A DNA stretch of 39,413 nt, taken from NCBI GenBank assembly GCA_019637695.1, contig JAHBVG010000066.1:1-39413 (forward strand). Direction: 5' to 3'. Made by a program: the position numbers and the translations under genes. Numbering within the stretch: position 1 is the first letter of the stretch; every line of letters starts with the position of its first letter. The DNA comes from Caldilineaceae bacterium (GTDB taxonomy: Bacteria; Chloroflexota; Anaerolineae; Caldilineales; Caldilineaceae). The notes under the pieces were generated by a model that saw only the letters and a program-made list of their open reading frames with translations, had not been told where the DNA came from and ran no database searches. Of the stretch, positions 15,920-26,100 are shown in pieces.

Positions 15920-16210
15920 CTAGCGCTCAACGGCGCAGGGCAACACCGATCCCAACTGCGCAGCAAGATCGGCCAGTTCGGCGGGCAAATCGGCGAAGAG
16001 GACCTGTCCATCGGGCAAAATGTAGATCTCCGTCTCGGTGGGGAAAAGCGGGTCCAATGCGGAATGCGAAGTGGGGAATGCGGAATGGCAGAGACGAAGA
16101 GGCGGAGAGGCATCGATACGTCGATGCGCCGCCTTCCCTTCGTCTACGGTCTGCGGTCTCCAGTCCGCGGTCTGCGGTCGTCCGCTGTCTTCAGGGGCGT
16201 CTGCCGTCAT
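15920..16210 (-). CDS. Small DUF2997-like protein interrupted by translated heptamer repeats
   Basis: Open frame of 96 residues. Only the C-terminal part looks conserved: TETEIYILPDGQVLFADLP, followed by ELADLAAQLG. This mirrors the neighbouring DUF2997 protein (EIEITIHPDGQVEYRIKG ending SALLEQLG), so the two appear to be paralogues. The N-terminal half (about 9-50) is encoded by heptamer arrays (GGTCTGC and AATGCGG families) and reads as low-complexity RPQTADWRPQTV-type sequence. ATG 16210 lies four bases after the stop of the upstream gene, with GAGAGG between, suggesting translational coupling. Whether the repeat-encoded half is tolerated in a working protein or marks decay is not clear. 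Function is unknown. Confidence 0.6.
   Translation of the reverse strand: MTADAPEDSGRPQTADWRPQTVDEGKAAHRRIDASPPLRLCHSAFPTSHSALDPLFPTETEIYILPDGQVLFADLPAELADLAAQLGSVLPCAVER
16050..16200. repeat. Heptamer arrays within the DUF2997-like gene
   Basis: About 16055-16090 has AATGCGG/AATGCGA/GTGGGGA units. About 16140-16195 has CTACGGT/CTGCGGT/CTCCAGT/CCGCGGT/CCGCTGT units, a variant of the CTGCCGT family seen at 1443-1505. Both show a 7-bp period and are read through by the gene. Confidence 0.8.
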
Positions 16211-16214
16211 CCTC

Positions 16215-16406
16215 TCACCCGCCAATGTGGATCTCCCCTTCTTCGCCTCGCTCATAATACTCGCCGGTGCGCTCCTCATGATCCACACGGCCTAATTGTT
16301 CCAGCAGCGCGCTGATGTCCTCACACGCCGCGCCCTTCACCCCTTTAATTCTATATTCCACCTGCCCGTCTGGGTGAATGGTGATCTCGATTTCCTGGCT
16401 TTGCAT
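16215..16406 (-). CDS. DUF2997 family protein
   Basis: Protein of 63 residues with the typical DUF2997 layout: short N-terminal strand EIEITIHPDGQVEYRIKGVKG, the conserved cysteine in GAACEDISALLEQLG, and a charged C-terminus. DUF2997 proteins commonly sit beside DUF1257 (Ycf35-like) in cyanobacteria and other phyla, often near an AAA ATPase or ferredoxin gene; the role is not established. ATG 16406 is chosen for its AGGAGAGG site; the longer frame reaches into a repeat array. DUF1257 lies 151 bp upstream and a DUF2997-like paralogue four bases downstream. Confidence 0.85.
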   Translation of the reverse strand: MQSQEIEITIHPDGQVEYRIKGVKGAACEDISALLEQLGRVDHEERTGEYYERGEEGEIHIGG

Positions 16407-16412
16407 GACCTC

Positions 16413-16557
16413 TCCTAAAAGGCAAAAGGCAAAAATGGTATGGTTAGTTGCAGGTTTGCAGGTTTGCAAGTTGCAGGTGGCATTTCTTCACGCATCACGC
16501 AACGCCCTTTGTCACCTCTGTCCCAATCCCTAATCACCAATCACCAATCCCTAAATT
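16413..16557. repeat. Composite heptamer arrays between DUF1257 and DUF2997 genes
   Basis: AAAGGCA units (about 16417-16437), TTGCAGG units (about 16447-16480), then CACGCAT/CACGCAA and finally CAATCCC/TAATCAC/CAATCAC units (about 16523-16553). The gap holds no other feature. Confidence 0.82.
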
Positions 16558-16929
16558 TCACGACCATCGCCGCACGGTCAAGCGGATCACATTTCCCTTG
16601 TCGGTGGCTTCTTCGACGAGGGCGAAGCCGGCTTTTTCGGTCTCGGCAAGGATCTTGTGATAGGCATAGCGCTGCTGGATGCGCTGCAACCCGCTGCGGA
16701 TCTGCCCCATCTGCATATCGTCGCCGATGACCTCGTAGCGATCCTCGACGGCGCGCAGACCGTAGACCGTCGAACCCTGGCGCACGACCAACGGCACGCG
16801 CCCGCTGAAACCGCTCCACCGGTGGGTAAAAACGGCGTCCTCCTCATAAGGGATCTTCAACTCGTCGAGCGCTCGCTTCACCAGCGGCAACTCGCGCAAC
16901 TCGGTGCTGATTTTGACGAATTTAGACAT
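16558..16929 (-). CDS. DUF1257 (Ycf35-like) family protein
   Basis: Protein of 123 residues recognised as DUF1257, the family of plastid and cyanobacterial Ycf35. Typical segments are FVKISTELRELPLVKRALDEL near the N-terminus, the central VVRQGSTVYGLRAVEDRYEVIGDD, and a C-terminal helix with LQRIQQRYAYHKILAETEKAGF followed by the strand VIRLTVRRW. No catalytic residues are known for the family. ATG 16929 has GGAG eight bases upstream. The pairing with DUF2997 downstream is conserved in other phyla and supports both calls. The usual AAA ATPase (Ycf46-like) partner is not present in this window. Confidence 0.85.
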   Translation of the reverse strand: MSKFVKISTELRELPLVKRALDELKIPYEEDAVFTHRWSGFSGRVPLVVRQGSTVYGLRAVEDRYEVIGDDMQMGQIRSGLQRIQQRYAYHKILAETEKAGFALVEEATDKGNVIRLTVRRWS

Positions 16930-16944
16930 GGGAATCTCCGAACT

Positions 16945-17050
16945 ATTCCGTAGTGCGTAGTGCGTGAACGATAGTCACCTGCCCCTTGCAACCTGCAAAC
17001 CTACCCCTTACCGCCCGTGGTATCCTCTTGCCCAGTCCCCAGTCCCTTTA
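16945..17050. repeat. Heptamer arrays upstream of gmk and DUF1257
   Basis: GTAGTGC units (about 16950-16967), then complementary-strand forms of the TTGCAGG family (about 16997-17010), an ACCCCTT segment and CCCAGTC units (about 17032-17046), the last being the GGGGACT family on the opposite strand. Confidence 0.78.
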
Positions 17051-17053
17051 TTA

Positions 17054-17083
17054 TTGTCATTCCACCCAGGTCTAGACTATACT
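17054..17083 (+). promoter_or_regulatory. Sigma-70-type promoter for gmk
   Basis: TTGTCA (17054-17059) and TATACT (17078-17083) with an 18-bp spacer. The start of transcription would be near 17090, about 64 bases before the gmk start codon. Confidence 0.68.
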
Positions 17084-17153
17084 GAACGTTAAGCGCCATT
17101 ATAATGCGCGCCTTATTTCAGCACAAAAGGCAGTCAGGTAGACGAGCAGCTTC

Positions 17154-17798
17154 ATGACCATCGAGAATCGGGAACAGGTAGTAGAGATTTATCAGCGGCT
17201 CAATGAGGAGAAGCCGGTATTGGTGGTATTGTCCGGGCCAAGCGGTGTGGGTAAGGACGCCACCCTGGAATTGATGAAGCGGCGTGATCTGCCCTTCCAT
17301 TTTGTGGTGACGGCGACGACGCGCCCGCGGCGTCCTAACGAGGCGGATGGGGTTGATTATCACTTCGTCAGCGTGGGCGAGTTTGCCGAAATGATCGACG
17401 CTGGCGAACTGTTGGAGTATGCCGTCGTCTACGGCGACTACAAGGGCATCCCCAAGAAGCATGTGCGCGATGCTCTCGCCAGCGGCAAGGATGTGGTCCT
17501 GCGCATTGATGTACAAGGCGCAGCGACGATCCGTAGTCTGATCCCCAACGCGGTGACCATCTTTTTGGCGGCGGAAAGCGAAGAAAAGTTGATCCAGCGG
17601 CTGCGCGAGCGCAAGACCGAATCGCCGGACAATCTCAAGATGCGCTTTGCCACGGCGCGCCAGGAGATGGGACGCCTCAACGAGTTCAACTATGTGGTCG
17701 TCAACCGCGAGGACGAGTTGGACAAGACCGTGGATCAGGTGATCAGCATCATCCACGCCGAAAAATGCCGGGTAGATTGGACGCCGGTGGTATTGTAG
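17154..17798 (+). CDS. gmk: Guanylate kinase
   Basis: Nucleotide kinase of 214 residues that makes GDP from GMP. The P-loop is GPSGVGKD (residues 28-35). GMP-binding elements follow: TATTRPRRPNEADGVDYHFVS with the conserved RxxRxxE/D-type cluster, LLEYAVVYGDYKGIPKKHV, and VVLRIDVQGAATIRSLIP. The lid region (IQRLRERKTESPDNLKMRF) and NYVVVNREDELDKTVDQVISII complete the fold. It has about 20 residues before the first strand, longer than E. coli gmk. ATG 17154 follows the promoter; the ribosome binding site is weak. It is probably monocistronic, or reads through into the rhomboid gene past a hairpin repeat. Confidence 0.96.
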   Translation: MTIENREQVVEIYQRLNEEKPVLVVLSGPSGVGKDATLELMKRRDLPFHFVVTATTRPRRPNEADGVDYHFVSVGEFAEMIDAGELLEYAVVYGDYKGIPKKHVRDALASGKDVVLRIDVQGAATIRSLIPNAVTIFLAAESEEKLIQRLRERKTESPDNLKMRFATARQEMGRLNEFNYVVVNREDELDKTVDQVISIIHAEKCRVDWTPVVL

Positions 17799-17835
17799 AC
17801 AATGCGCTTTGCTATGCATCTATCGCTAACGTATT

Positions 17836-17902
17836 GAGTAATGAGTAAAGCAGAGATCTCGTTGAGTACCCTGCTCATTACTCCTTACTCATTACTCCTT
17901 AT
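17836..17902. repeat. Inverted heptamer arrays, (ATGAGTA)n family
   Basis: GAGTAATGAGTAA (17836-17848) and TTACTCATTACTC (17885-17897) are perfect 13-bp inverted arms; additional TTACTCC units extend the right arm. The element lies between gmk and the rhomboid gene. Confidence 0.9.
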
Positions 17903-17925
17903 CTTAATCTTGTTTTGAGTGTCTC

Positions 17926-18747
17926 ATGTACGATTCAGATCCCCAAGATCGCGGCGAGATCATCACACCATCGCCGTTCGCCGAAAGCCTCCAACCTCCT
18001 TCATTTTATATCCCATTGGCGAAACCGCTTGTCAGCCGCACGTTGATCGGGATCAACCTGGTTGTCTTTGCCGCTGTGGTGATCTTTGAACTCGTTGTCT
18101 ATCGCTCTGCTTTTGGAGCGGATCACCTGCGCGTCCTCTATTTCTTTGGGATGAAATCCAACATCGACATTTTGAACGGTGAAGTCTGGCGGCTCTTCAC
18201 GGCCATGTTCCTCCACATTGGACCGGTTCACTTGATCTCAAATCTGATCGGGCTGCTCATGTTGGGGCCGATCATTGAAGGGCATTTCGGCCATTGGCGT
18301 TTTGCCGCCATCTATTTGCTGGGCGGGCTACTGGGGAGCATCGCCAGCTATGCCTTTTCGCCGGCGCTATCGGCGGGGGCGTCGGGCGCTATCTTCGGGC
18401 TGCTGGGCGCAACGTTGATCTACTTCTACCGCTTCCGTGAGAACTTCGGGCAGCGTGGACGGGATATCCTCCAATCCATGGCCGTGGTCCTCATCCTCAA
18501 CCTCTTTGTCGGCGTCAGCATGAACAACGTGGACAACTGGGGACACATGGGGGGGCTGGTGGGCGGCTTCCTCATGACCATCGGCCTGATGCCTCGCTAC
18601 CGTATGCCCGAGGTGATCGCGCCGGGTCGCCAACCCTTGGCGCGTGATGTGCATCCCGTGCGCGATCTCCTGTGGACCGCGCTCTATGTGGGATTCCTAG
18701 TCCTCGCCTTTTGGCTGGCGACGCTGGCCGGGCCACCGTTGCGTTAG
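17926..18747 (+). CDS. Rhomboid family intramembrane serine protease
   Basis: Membrane protease of 273 residues. After a soluble N-terminus (1-about 38), six or so membrane segments contain the rhomboid signature: EVWRLFTAMFLHIGPVHLISN with conserved HxxxN, SAGASGAIFGLLG carrying the catalytic serine (GASG, Ser153), and NNVDNWGHMGGLVGGFL carrying the catalytic histidine (His207). The dyad is therefore intact. Rhomboids cut membrane-spanning substrates within the bilayer; the target here is unknown. ATG 17926 has only a weak ribosome binding site. A terminator-like hairpin is found about 100 bp after the stop. Confidence 0.95.
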   Translation: MYDSDPQDRGEIITPSPFAESLQPPSFYIPLAKPLVSRTLIGINLVVFAAVVIFELVVYRSAFGADHLRVLYFFGMKSNIDILNGEVWRLFTAMFLHIGPVHLISNLIGLLMLGPIIEGHFGHWRFAAIYLLGGLLGSIASYAFSPALSAGASGAIFGLLGATLIYFYRFRENFGQRGRDILQSMAVVLILNLFVGVSMNNVDNWGHMGGLVGGFLMTIGLMPRYRMPEVIAPGRQPLARDVHPVRDLLWTALYVGFLVLAFWLATLAGPPLR

Positions 18748-18843
18748 AACCGGGGCCATGTGCGCCAACTTGAGGGCAACATCGCCCTGATCGATGCGGG
18801 GAACGCTCGCCCAACCGTACAATCAGACAACTTGCCCTGCCCG

Positions 18844-18880
18844 CCGTCGCAGAAAACCTTCTGCAGACGGTGGTCTTTTT
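18844..18880 (+). terminator. Probable Rho-independent terminator after the rhomboid gene
   Basis: CCGTCGCAGAA (18844-18854) pairs with TTCTGC-A-GACGG (18859-18870) around AACC, with one bulge; a run TCTTTTT follows at 18874-18880. The rest of 18748-19031 holds no convincing gene. Confidence 0.75.
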
Positions 18881-18986
18881 CGCGGATTCTTTTCCTGTGT
18901 AGGCAATGGAAGACGATCAAACTGGCTGAGGATTCAAAGATGATGAGATTGGAGATCCGAGAACGCCCGATCCGCACAGAAACTTG

Positions 18987-18992
18987 TATAAT
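18987..18992 (+). promoter_or_regulatory. Probable -10 box upstream of malQ
   Basis: TATAAT about 117 bp before the malQ start. No matching -35 hexamer is evident at 16-18 bp, so the site is only suggestive. Confidence 0.45.
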
Positions 18993-19031
18993 GGGACGAA
19001 ACGGGAGTAACGTCTTACACACCGAGATTTG

Positions 19032-19094
19032 AATGAGTAATGAGTAAGCGAGCGTCTCTGTCTACTCATTACTCATTACTTATTACTCATTACT
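19032..19094. repeat. Inverted heptamer arrays, (ATGAGTA)n family
   Basis: AATGAGTAATGAGTA (19032-19046) and its perfect complement TACTCATTACTCATT (19063-19077), followed by further TTACTCA/TTACTTA units to 19094. The same 15-bp arm recurs at 37640-37654. It lies in the malQ leader, directly before the Shine-Dalgarno. Confidence 0.93.
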
Positions 19095-19108
19095 AAAAGG
19101 AGCCATCC

Positions 19109-20644
<1,536 letters not shown>

Positions 20645-20784
20645 ATATTGGGTATTGGATATTAGAGATTGGGATCACAAGGATCTGGAATCTCCTAATC
20701 TCCCAATCGCAGCAATAACGAATCAGCAAACGACAGCACAACCAACACTCTCAACCCAATATCCAATCTCTAATATCCAATACC
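20645..20784. repeat. Inverted heptamer arrays, (TATTGGA)n family, overlapping the cobU 3' end
   Basis: A 22-bp left arm at 20651-20672 is the perfect complement of 20763-20784; both show TATTGGA/TATTAGA/GATTGGG units of 7 bp. A smaller inner pair (AATCTCC units, about 20689-20708) is also present. The right arm contains the cobU stop codon. Confidence 0.93.
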
Positions 20785-21372
20785 TTCCTTCATTCGCAGC
20801 TTCGTCAAATCCAGCGGAATCCCCGCGACGAGGAATATCGCCTGATCCGCAGCGGCGGCGAGACGGCGATTGGCCCGACCAATCAGATCGCGGTAGAGAC
20901 GGTTGATCCGGCCCAGCGGCACGATCCCCAGGCCGACTTCGTTGCTGACGACGATCAGCGTGCAGGCCAGTTCGCGCTGCGCCGCAAGGATGAGGTCGAT
21001 CTCGGCCCTGAGGCGGGCGTGGACCGTCGCCTCATCTTCCGTTTCGGGATCGCTGCCCTCGGCGAAGAGGACGTTGCTCACCAACAGCGTCACACAATCG
21101 AGGATGGCAACCCGCAATTGAGTTGAAGAACCCTCAACCTGGGCGCGCCACAGTTCCCCTATCTTGAGTGGCGCTTCCAATGTCTGCCAGTGATCAGGGC
21201 GCTCGGCGCGATGACGGACAATGCGCTCGGCCATCTCTCCATCCCCTGTCTGCGCCGTCGCTATAAAAAGGACTGGCGCATCCCCGGCCATCTGCTGCGC
21301 CAATTCCAGCGCATAGTCGCTCTTGCCGCTGCGCGCCCCACCCAAAATGAAGATCAACGGTGCGATGTTCAT
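20770..21372 (-). CDS. cobU: Bifunctional adenosylcobinamide kinase / adenosylcobinamide-phosphate guanylyltransferase
   Basis: Cobalamin biosynthesis enzyme of 200 residues that phosphorylates adenosylcobinamide and then transfers GMP to it. The P-loop is GGARSGKS (residues 11-18). The segment IATAQTGDGEMAERIVRHRAERPDHW holds the histidine that receives GMP in characterised CobU proteins. Further motifs are LDCVTLLVSNVLF and VVSNEVGLGIVPLGRINRLYRDLIGRANRRLAAAAD. ATG 21372 is used; it lies 14 bp after the stop of the upstream spermidine-synthase-like gene, with AGGGA between, so the two are probably cotranscribed. The last residues (GIGY) and the TAG stop are encoded by the heptamer array. 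No other cob genes are in the window, which suggests salvage. Confidence 0.95.
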   Translation of the reverse strand: MNIAPLIFILGGARSGKSDYALELAQQMAGDAPVLFIATAQTGDGEMAERIVRHRAERPDHWQTLEAPLKIGELWRAQVEGSSTQLRVAILDCVTLLVSNVLFAEGSDPETEDEATVHARLRAEIDLILAAQRELACTLIVVSNEVGLGIVPLGRINRLYRDLIGRANRRLAAAADQAIFLVAGIPLDLTKLRMKEGIGY

Positions 21373-21386
21373 CAAATCAATCCCTG

Positions 21387-22958
21387 TCAATCGGTGGCTG
21401 TGACAAAATCCCAGATGATGCCGTGGACGACCTGCTCCACCGGCGCTTTGTCGTCGGTGAAAATGGGCGCATCTGCGGGGAACAAGCCAGGGCGCACGTA
21501 GGCGAGACTTTCGGAGGCGAAGTTGCGGAATTCCTCTGGCAGCGCGGCGGACAACTCGGCCACATTGCGCGCAAAAGTATCGCTATCGGTTGCCTGCACT
21601 GTCGCAACCACCAACGAATTGGCGAGCGTGTGCGGCGGTCCGGGTTCGTCGATGATCATCACGTTGGGGAAGATCTGGTCTAACGTCGCCGTCATCGCCT
21701 CAACCAATGCATAGTTCTGATCCGTGCGCCCAACGTTGATGGCGACGACGCCGTTTTCACCCAAGTGGCTGCGCACGAGATCGAAAAATTCCACGGTGGT
21801 GAGGTGGAAGGGGATGTAGGGCGGGCGGTAGGCATCCACCAAAATCAGATCGAATTTGCGATCCGGTGATTGGCGTTGCAGCCAGCGGCGACCATCCTCA
21901 GCGACCGCCGTGAGATTGGGCTGATTCATGCCAAAATATTGTCGCCCCACCTCAATGATCGTCGCATCCAACTCGACGCCGATCATGGGCAGCGGACCAT
22001 AAATCTTCGTGTAAAGGTCGGGGACGGTCCCCGCGGCCAGGCCGATGATCAAGATTTCGTCTTCAAGGGTAGGGATGGGCGCGTGGCTTCTAAATAGTGG
22101 GGCCAACAGAAAATAGTCCCAGATCCCCTGGCTGAGGAGACTATCCGGGTGGTAGATGCTGTGGATGCCTACGCCTTCGCCCAGTTTGAGATGATGTTCG
22201 CTCCCCCAACGGCGCACGGCAATGTAGTTGTAGAGGCTTTCGTCCTCGTAGATCAGCGCGCCTAGCCCATCGTCTATTGTCCCCCGCACCCGCGCCGGAT
22301 CGGTGACCAGCGCCAGAAGGATGACGAACAACAGCGCGCCGGCGGACAGCCCGATCAACCGGCGTTGTCCCCGCATGACAATACCGCCAATCCCCACGAC
22401 GATGAGCAACGCCATCGCCATCAAGTAAAAACTCCAACGTGTGCCAAAGGTGGGGATGAGCCAGAGTACGGGCAAAAAGGTGCCGAGGATGCTGCCGGCG
22501 GTGGCGATGGCGTAGAGCCGCCCGGCGGTTTCGCCCGTCCGCCGTAGATCGGTGACGGCCAGCCGCACCGCCCACGGGCTGACAGCGCCCAGCAGCACCA
22601 CCGGCGGGCTGAAGAGGAGCAGTACAGCCAGCAGCGTCCCCGCCAAGAGGCCGGGCACAAAATCGCCCAATCCCACCGCCGCCAGCCGCAAGATCGGCGG
22701 GCTGACAGCAGGGATCAGCGCTACACCCAACGCGGCCACACAGGTCAACGTTAACAACGCGCCCAGGCTGGGGAAGCGATCCGCCAGCTTGCCGCCCAAC
22801 CACGCCCCTACCGCCAGATAAAAGAGGATCAGCCCGATCAGCCCGGCCCATACAATCTGACTGTTGCCAAACCAGGGATCGAGCAAACGCGCTGCGCTCA
22901 ATTCCACGCCCAGCGTCACCGCCCCGGCGCTAAAGACGAGAAGAGAAAGATACTTCAT
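21387..22958 (-). CDS. Membrane protein fused to a spermidine synthase-like methyltransferase-fold domain
   Basis: Protein of 523 residues. The N-terminal half has about seven or eight hydrophobic segments (from FSAGAVTLGVELSAARLL to about residue 215) that resemble MFS-like half transporters. The C-terminal half is a spermidine synthase-type Rossmann domain with DEILIIGLAAGTVPDLYTKIYG (nucleotide-binding loop), MIGVELDATIIEVGRQYF, DGRRWLQ and DLILVDAYRPPYIPFHLTTVEFF. Such fusions are widespread and often annotated as fused MFS/spermidine synthase; whether they make polyamines is not established, and the aminopropyl-transfer aspartates are only partly matched here (VDAYRPPYIP). ATG 22958 is the likely start. 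cobU follows. Confidence 0.85.
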   Translation of the reverse strand: MKYLSLLVFSAGAVTLGVELSAARLLDPWFGNSQIVWAGLIGLILFYLAVGAWLGGKLADRFPSLGALLTLTCVAALGVALIPAVSPPILRLAAVGLGDFVPGLLAGTLLAVLLLFSPPVVLLGAVSPWAVRLAVTDLRRTGETAGRLYAIATAGSILGTFLPVLWLIPTFGTRWSFYLMAMALLIVVGIGGIVMRGQRRLIGLSAGALLFVILLALVTDPARVRGTIDDGLGALIYEDESLYNYIAVRRWGSEHHLKLGEGVGIHSIYHPDSLLSQGIWDYFLLAPLFRSHAPIPTLEDEILIIGLAAGTVPDLYTKIYGPLPMIGVELDATIIEVGRQYFGMNQPNLTAVAEDGRRWLQRQSPDRKFDLILVDAYRPPYIPFHLTTVEFFDLVRSHLGENGVVAINVGRTDQNYALVEAMTATLDQIFPNVMIIDEPGPPHTLANSLVVATVQATDSDTFARNVAELSAALPEEFRNFASESLAYVRPGLFPADAPIFTDDKAPVEQVVHGIIWDFVTATD

Positions 22959-22996
22959 CAAAGGGTTCCGAATTTGTAGCGATACAGGTCAGGTAA

Positions 22997-23065
22997 GGGC
23001 ACGGGTGGGGGCGGGCTTAAACGTTAGGTTTATGGCGAGCATGACTCCCGCCCCCACCCGTGCCC
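22997..23065. repeat. 19-bp perfect inverted repeat with G-quadruplex pattern on both strands
   Basis: GGGCACGGGTGGGGGCGGG (22997-23015) and its exact complement at 23047-23065, separated by 31 bases. Each arm has four G-runs of three or more with loops of one to three bases, one on each strand, so G-quadruplexes or a long stem could form. It lies upstream of the spermidine-synthase-like gene. Confidence 0.9.
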
Positions 23066-23120
23066 CTACCGTATATCTCTCGAGCCTGAGTCACCATGAT
23101 CCACGGGTTGATGACAGCAA

Positions 23121-23145
23121 CAGAGGACGGGCAAGCCGTCCTCTG
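23121..23145. terminator. Perfect hairpin after the CHAT operon
   Basis: CAGAGGACGG (23121-23130) and CCGTCCTCTG (23136-23145) around GCAAG. It lies about 48 bp beyond the CHAT gene stop on the minus strand. There is no T-run, so it would be a weak or Rho-assisted terminator, or an mRNA 3' end stabiliser. Confidence 0.5.
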
Positions 23146-23192
23146 ATTACCAGGGCAAGTATAGCACAGCGCCAAAAAGAAGGGGGAATTGT

Positions 23193-26100
23193 TTAACGCG
23201 GCGCGCCCACCAGCACCATCCCCGCCCAGAAATAGGGTTCGGGATAGGCATGTCGCGTCTCTTGTTGGGCGCGGCGCAGGGCCTCGGCCTTGGGGAGATC
23301 CGCGCGCAGATGGGTGTAAAAGGATTCCATAAAATAGGCGGTAGCCACATCATCCACCGGCCAGAGCGTGCTGAGCAGGCTCGACGCGCCGGCGCGCAGG
23401 AAGGCCCGCTCCAAACCGACAAGTTCATCGCCGCTGCTCAGTTGGCCCAGATGGGTCTCACAGGCGCTCAATACCACCAGATCCGTCTGCACCAGATCCA
23501 GGTTGAAGATCTCATGTGTCTCCAGGCGGCCATCCTCCGTATCATCGGGGGTGAGGAGGATGGCAGAAAAGAGTGGATTCTGCGCGTTGTAGTCGCTGTG
23601 CGCGGCAATGTGGATCAACTCATAATCGCCAGCGCGCTCTTTGAACTCGCCTTCGGTCGCGGCGTCGCCGATCAATGGGTGGGCGCTGTAAAGCGCGGCG
23701 ACTGCGTCGGCTTCCCGTTCGGCGTAGGCCAGGTAAGGAGCGCCCGGCGCACGCGGGCTGGCAAAGGAGATCAGGTTGGCGTCCTCTGTTGCGCGCCCGG
23801 CCAGCACATATTGCAGGCTGCTCACACTGGGCGCATACGAGAGCTTGTAGCCATCCAGCAAGAGCGCTGTGGATGGGTCGGCATTGGGCGCATGTAATAG
23901 ACCAAAGGGGAGATAGTGCAACACCTCGTGAGGGATCACTGCCAGGGTGGGTGGATCGTCTGCATCGGCGGCGGGCAGGTATGTCTCGACTGGCGCAATC
24001 AGCCACCCATAGAGTGTCTGCGCCGGTTTCTGCCAGGCGTCGGGTAGCAACAGCCCTGTCTTCATCTGCGCACGTAGAGATTCCACCTCCCGGCGTAAAT
24101 CCCATTGGGAGACAGCAACACTTTCGACGTGGAACGTTTCGGCGCTGACGACGAAGATCACTGTATCCTCTACGCCCACAAGGTAGACAAGCAGGGTCAG
24201 ATCGGGCGCTCCCTGGCGCAGCATCGCCTGCGCTTCGGCCAGGCCAAAGGGAGGTACGCTGACCAACCCGGCATACTCTGGATTGGTCAATTGTAGATCG
24301 GTGAGCAGTTCCTCGTACTCGGCGCGGCGGATCTCCAGCGTATCTCTGATCTGCGCCAGCGCGCGCCCGCGATCATCGGTGGCTGGGCTGCCCCAGAGGT
24401 CGCGCAGTTGTCGTTCCAATTCGACGATCTCGCTGCGCAAGAGCGTCTCGCGTTCGATCAATTCGCTCCTTTCGCTGCCCTTGGGGTTGATGCGCCCATT
24501 GCCCAGGAGGGTGAGCAGCGTACGCGCCCGGCTGCGCTCTGCATAGAGAAAGGCGTCCGCGCCATTCTCCTGAGCCAGAAGCTGGCGCACGACAAAATGG
24601 TAGACAGGCGCTGTCCCGCCTGCGAAGGCTGTCTGAAGCGATTCCACCTTCAGTTCGCCGTAGATCGATTCGAGTCGATCCACGGCGGCGAGGGCATATT
24701 CGAGTGCGCTTGCTCTATCCCCCTGCATCTCGTAAAGGATGGCGATGACCAATAGGGTTGTCGCTTCGCCCGCGCGGTCGCCGATCTTCCGCTGCAAATC
24801 GAGCGCCTCGTTATAGGCGACAAGCGCCCCTTCCGCATCCCCTTGAATCGCCAAAACCTGCCCCAAATATTGACGCACGCGCGCGCTATTGGCTTGATCC
24901 CCAACCGAGGACCAGAGATCATAGGCCGCCTGGAAGTCAGCCGCCGCGGCTAGATAATCGCCAAGAAGACCGTGCGCATAGCCGCGGATAGTGAACCGCA
25001 TGGCCTCTTCGCTGCGATTGCTGCTCTCGCCAAGATGACTGAAAAGCTGCTGTACGTTGGCAATTGTTTGCTGAAACTCCTGGGGCGATATGCCAAGATC
25101 GGTTTCGTGGCCCCGTTCAGCCAGTTCCATCATCTCATTGATGATGCCGAGGATCGATTGGGCTGTTCCCACCTTCTCATCGAGCAGGGATTGTGTCTGC
25201 GCCGCCAGGGGGAGATCGTCCCCTGCTGGCGTGTTGTCAACGCCGGCCGCCGTCAATGGCAGGGTTGCCATCCCGATCAAGGAACTGAGATCGCCGACAA
25301 GAGCCAGCCCTTGTCGGTAATGGCGCAACGCCTGCCCTGTATCCCCTAAAGATTGATAAGTGATGCCCATGCTGAGGAGAGCGAAGCCTTCCTGCATGGG
25401 CATGTTGAGCGAGCGCCAGATCTCACGCGCTGCCCCATAGTGGATCAACGCTTGTTGATAAGCGGCGCGCGCCTGATGGACATCGCCCAATCCCTGCTGC
25501 ACGGTGGCCTCGCCGGCGCGGTTGCCCAGTGCGATCCACAGATCCATCGCCTGTTGGTAAACGATGAGTGATTCGTCATACTCGGTGGACGATTTAAGCG
25601 CAAATGCAATATTGGTGAGGACATTGGCTTCGCCCCAGCGTTCGCCCAGAGCTTGATAGAGCGCCAGGGCAAGGCGAAAGTGGATCAATGCCTGTGGGTA
25701 GTCGGCGACGGCGCTATAGACGAGACCCAGGTTGTTGCGCGTCCTGGCCTGCTCTACTCTATCGTCGATGGCTTCTTCCAGCGCCAACGCCTGCTGATAG
25801 TGTTCAATCGCCTGCGGATAATCGAGCATCGCCGCGTAGACAAGTCCCCGATTGTTGAGCGTCCACGCCTGCCCGCGCAGATCGTTTAATGTCTGCCAGT
25901 AGGCGTAAGCGCGCGCATAGGCTGTCAGCGACTTATCGTACTGAAGTTCGGCATGGTAGGCTAACCCCAGATTGTTGAACGTATCCGCAGCCGCGGCTAA
26001 ATTCTCCATGGATGCCCAGATCTCAGCAGCTTCCTCATAGTAAATGATTGCCTGCGCATAATCGGCCTGCGCGTAGAGGAGCGATCCCAGGTTGCTCAAT

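Noticed and set aside
18760..19032. 90-codon open frame between rhomboid and malQ genes
   Set aside because: It runs through a terminator hairpin and into the heptamer array, and has no good ribosome binding site.
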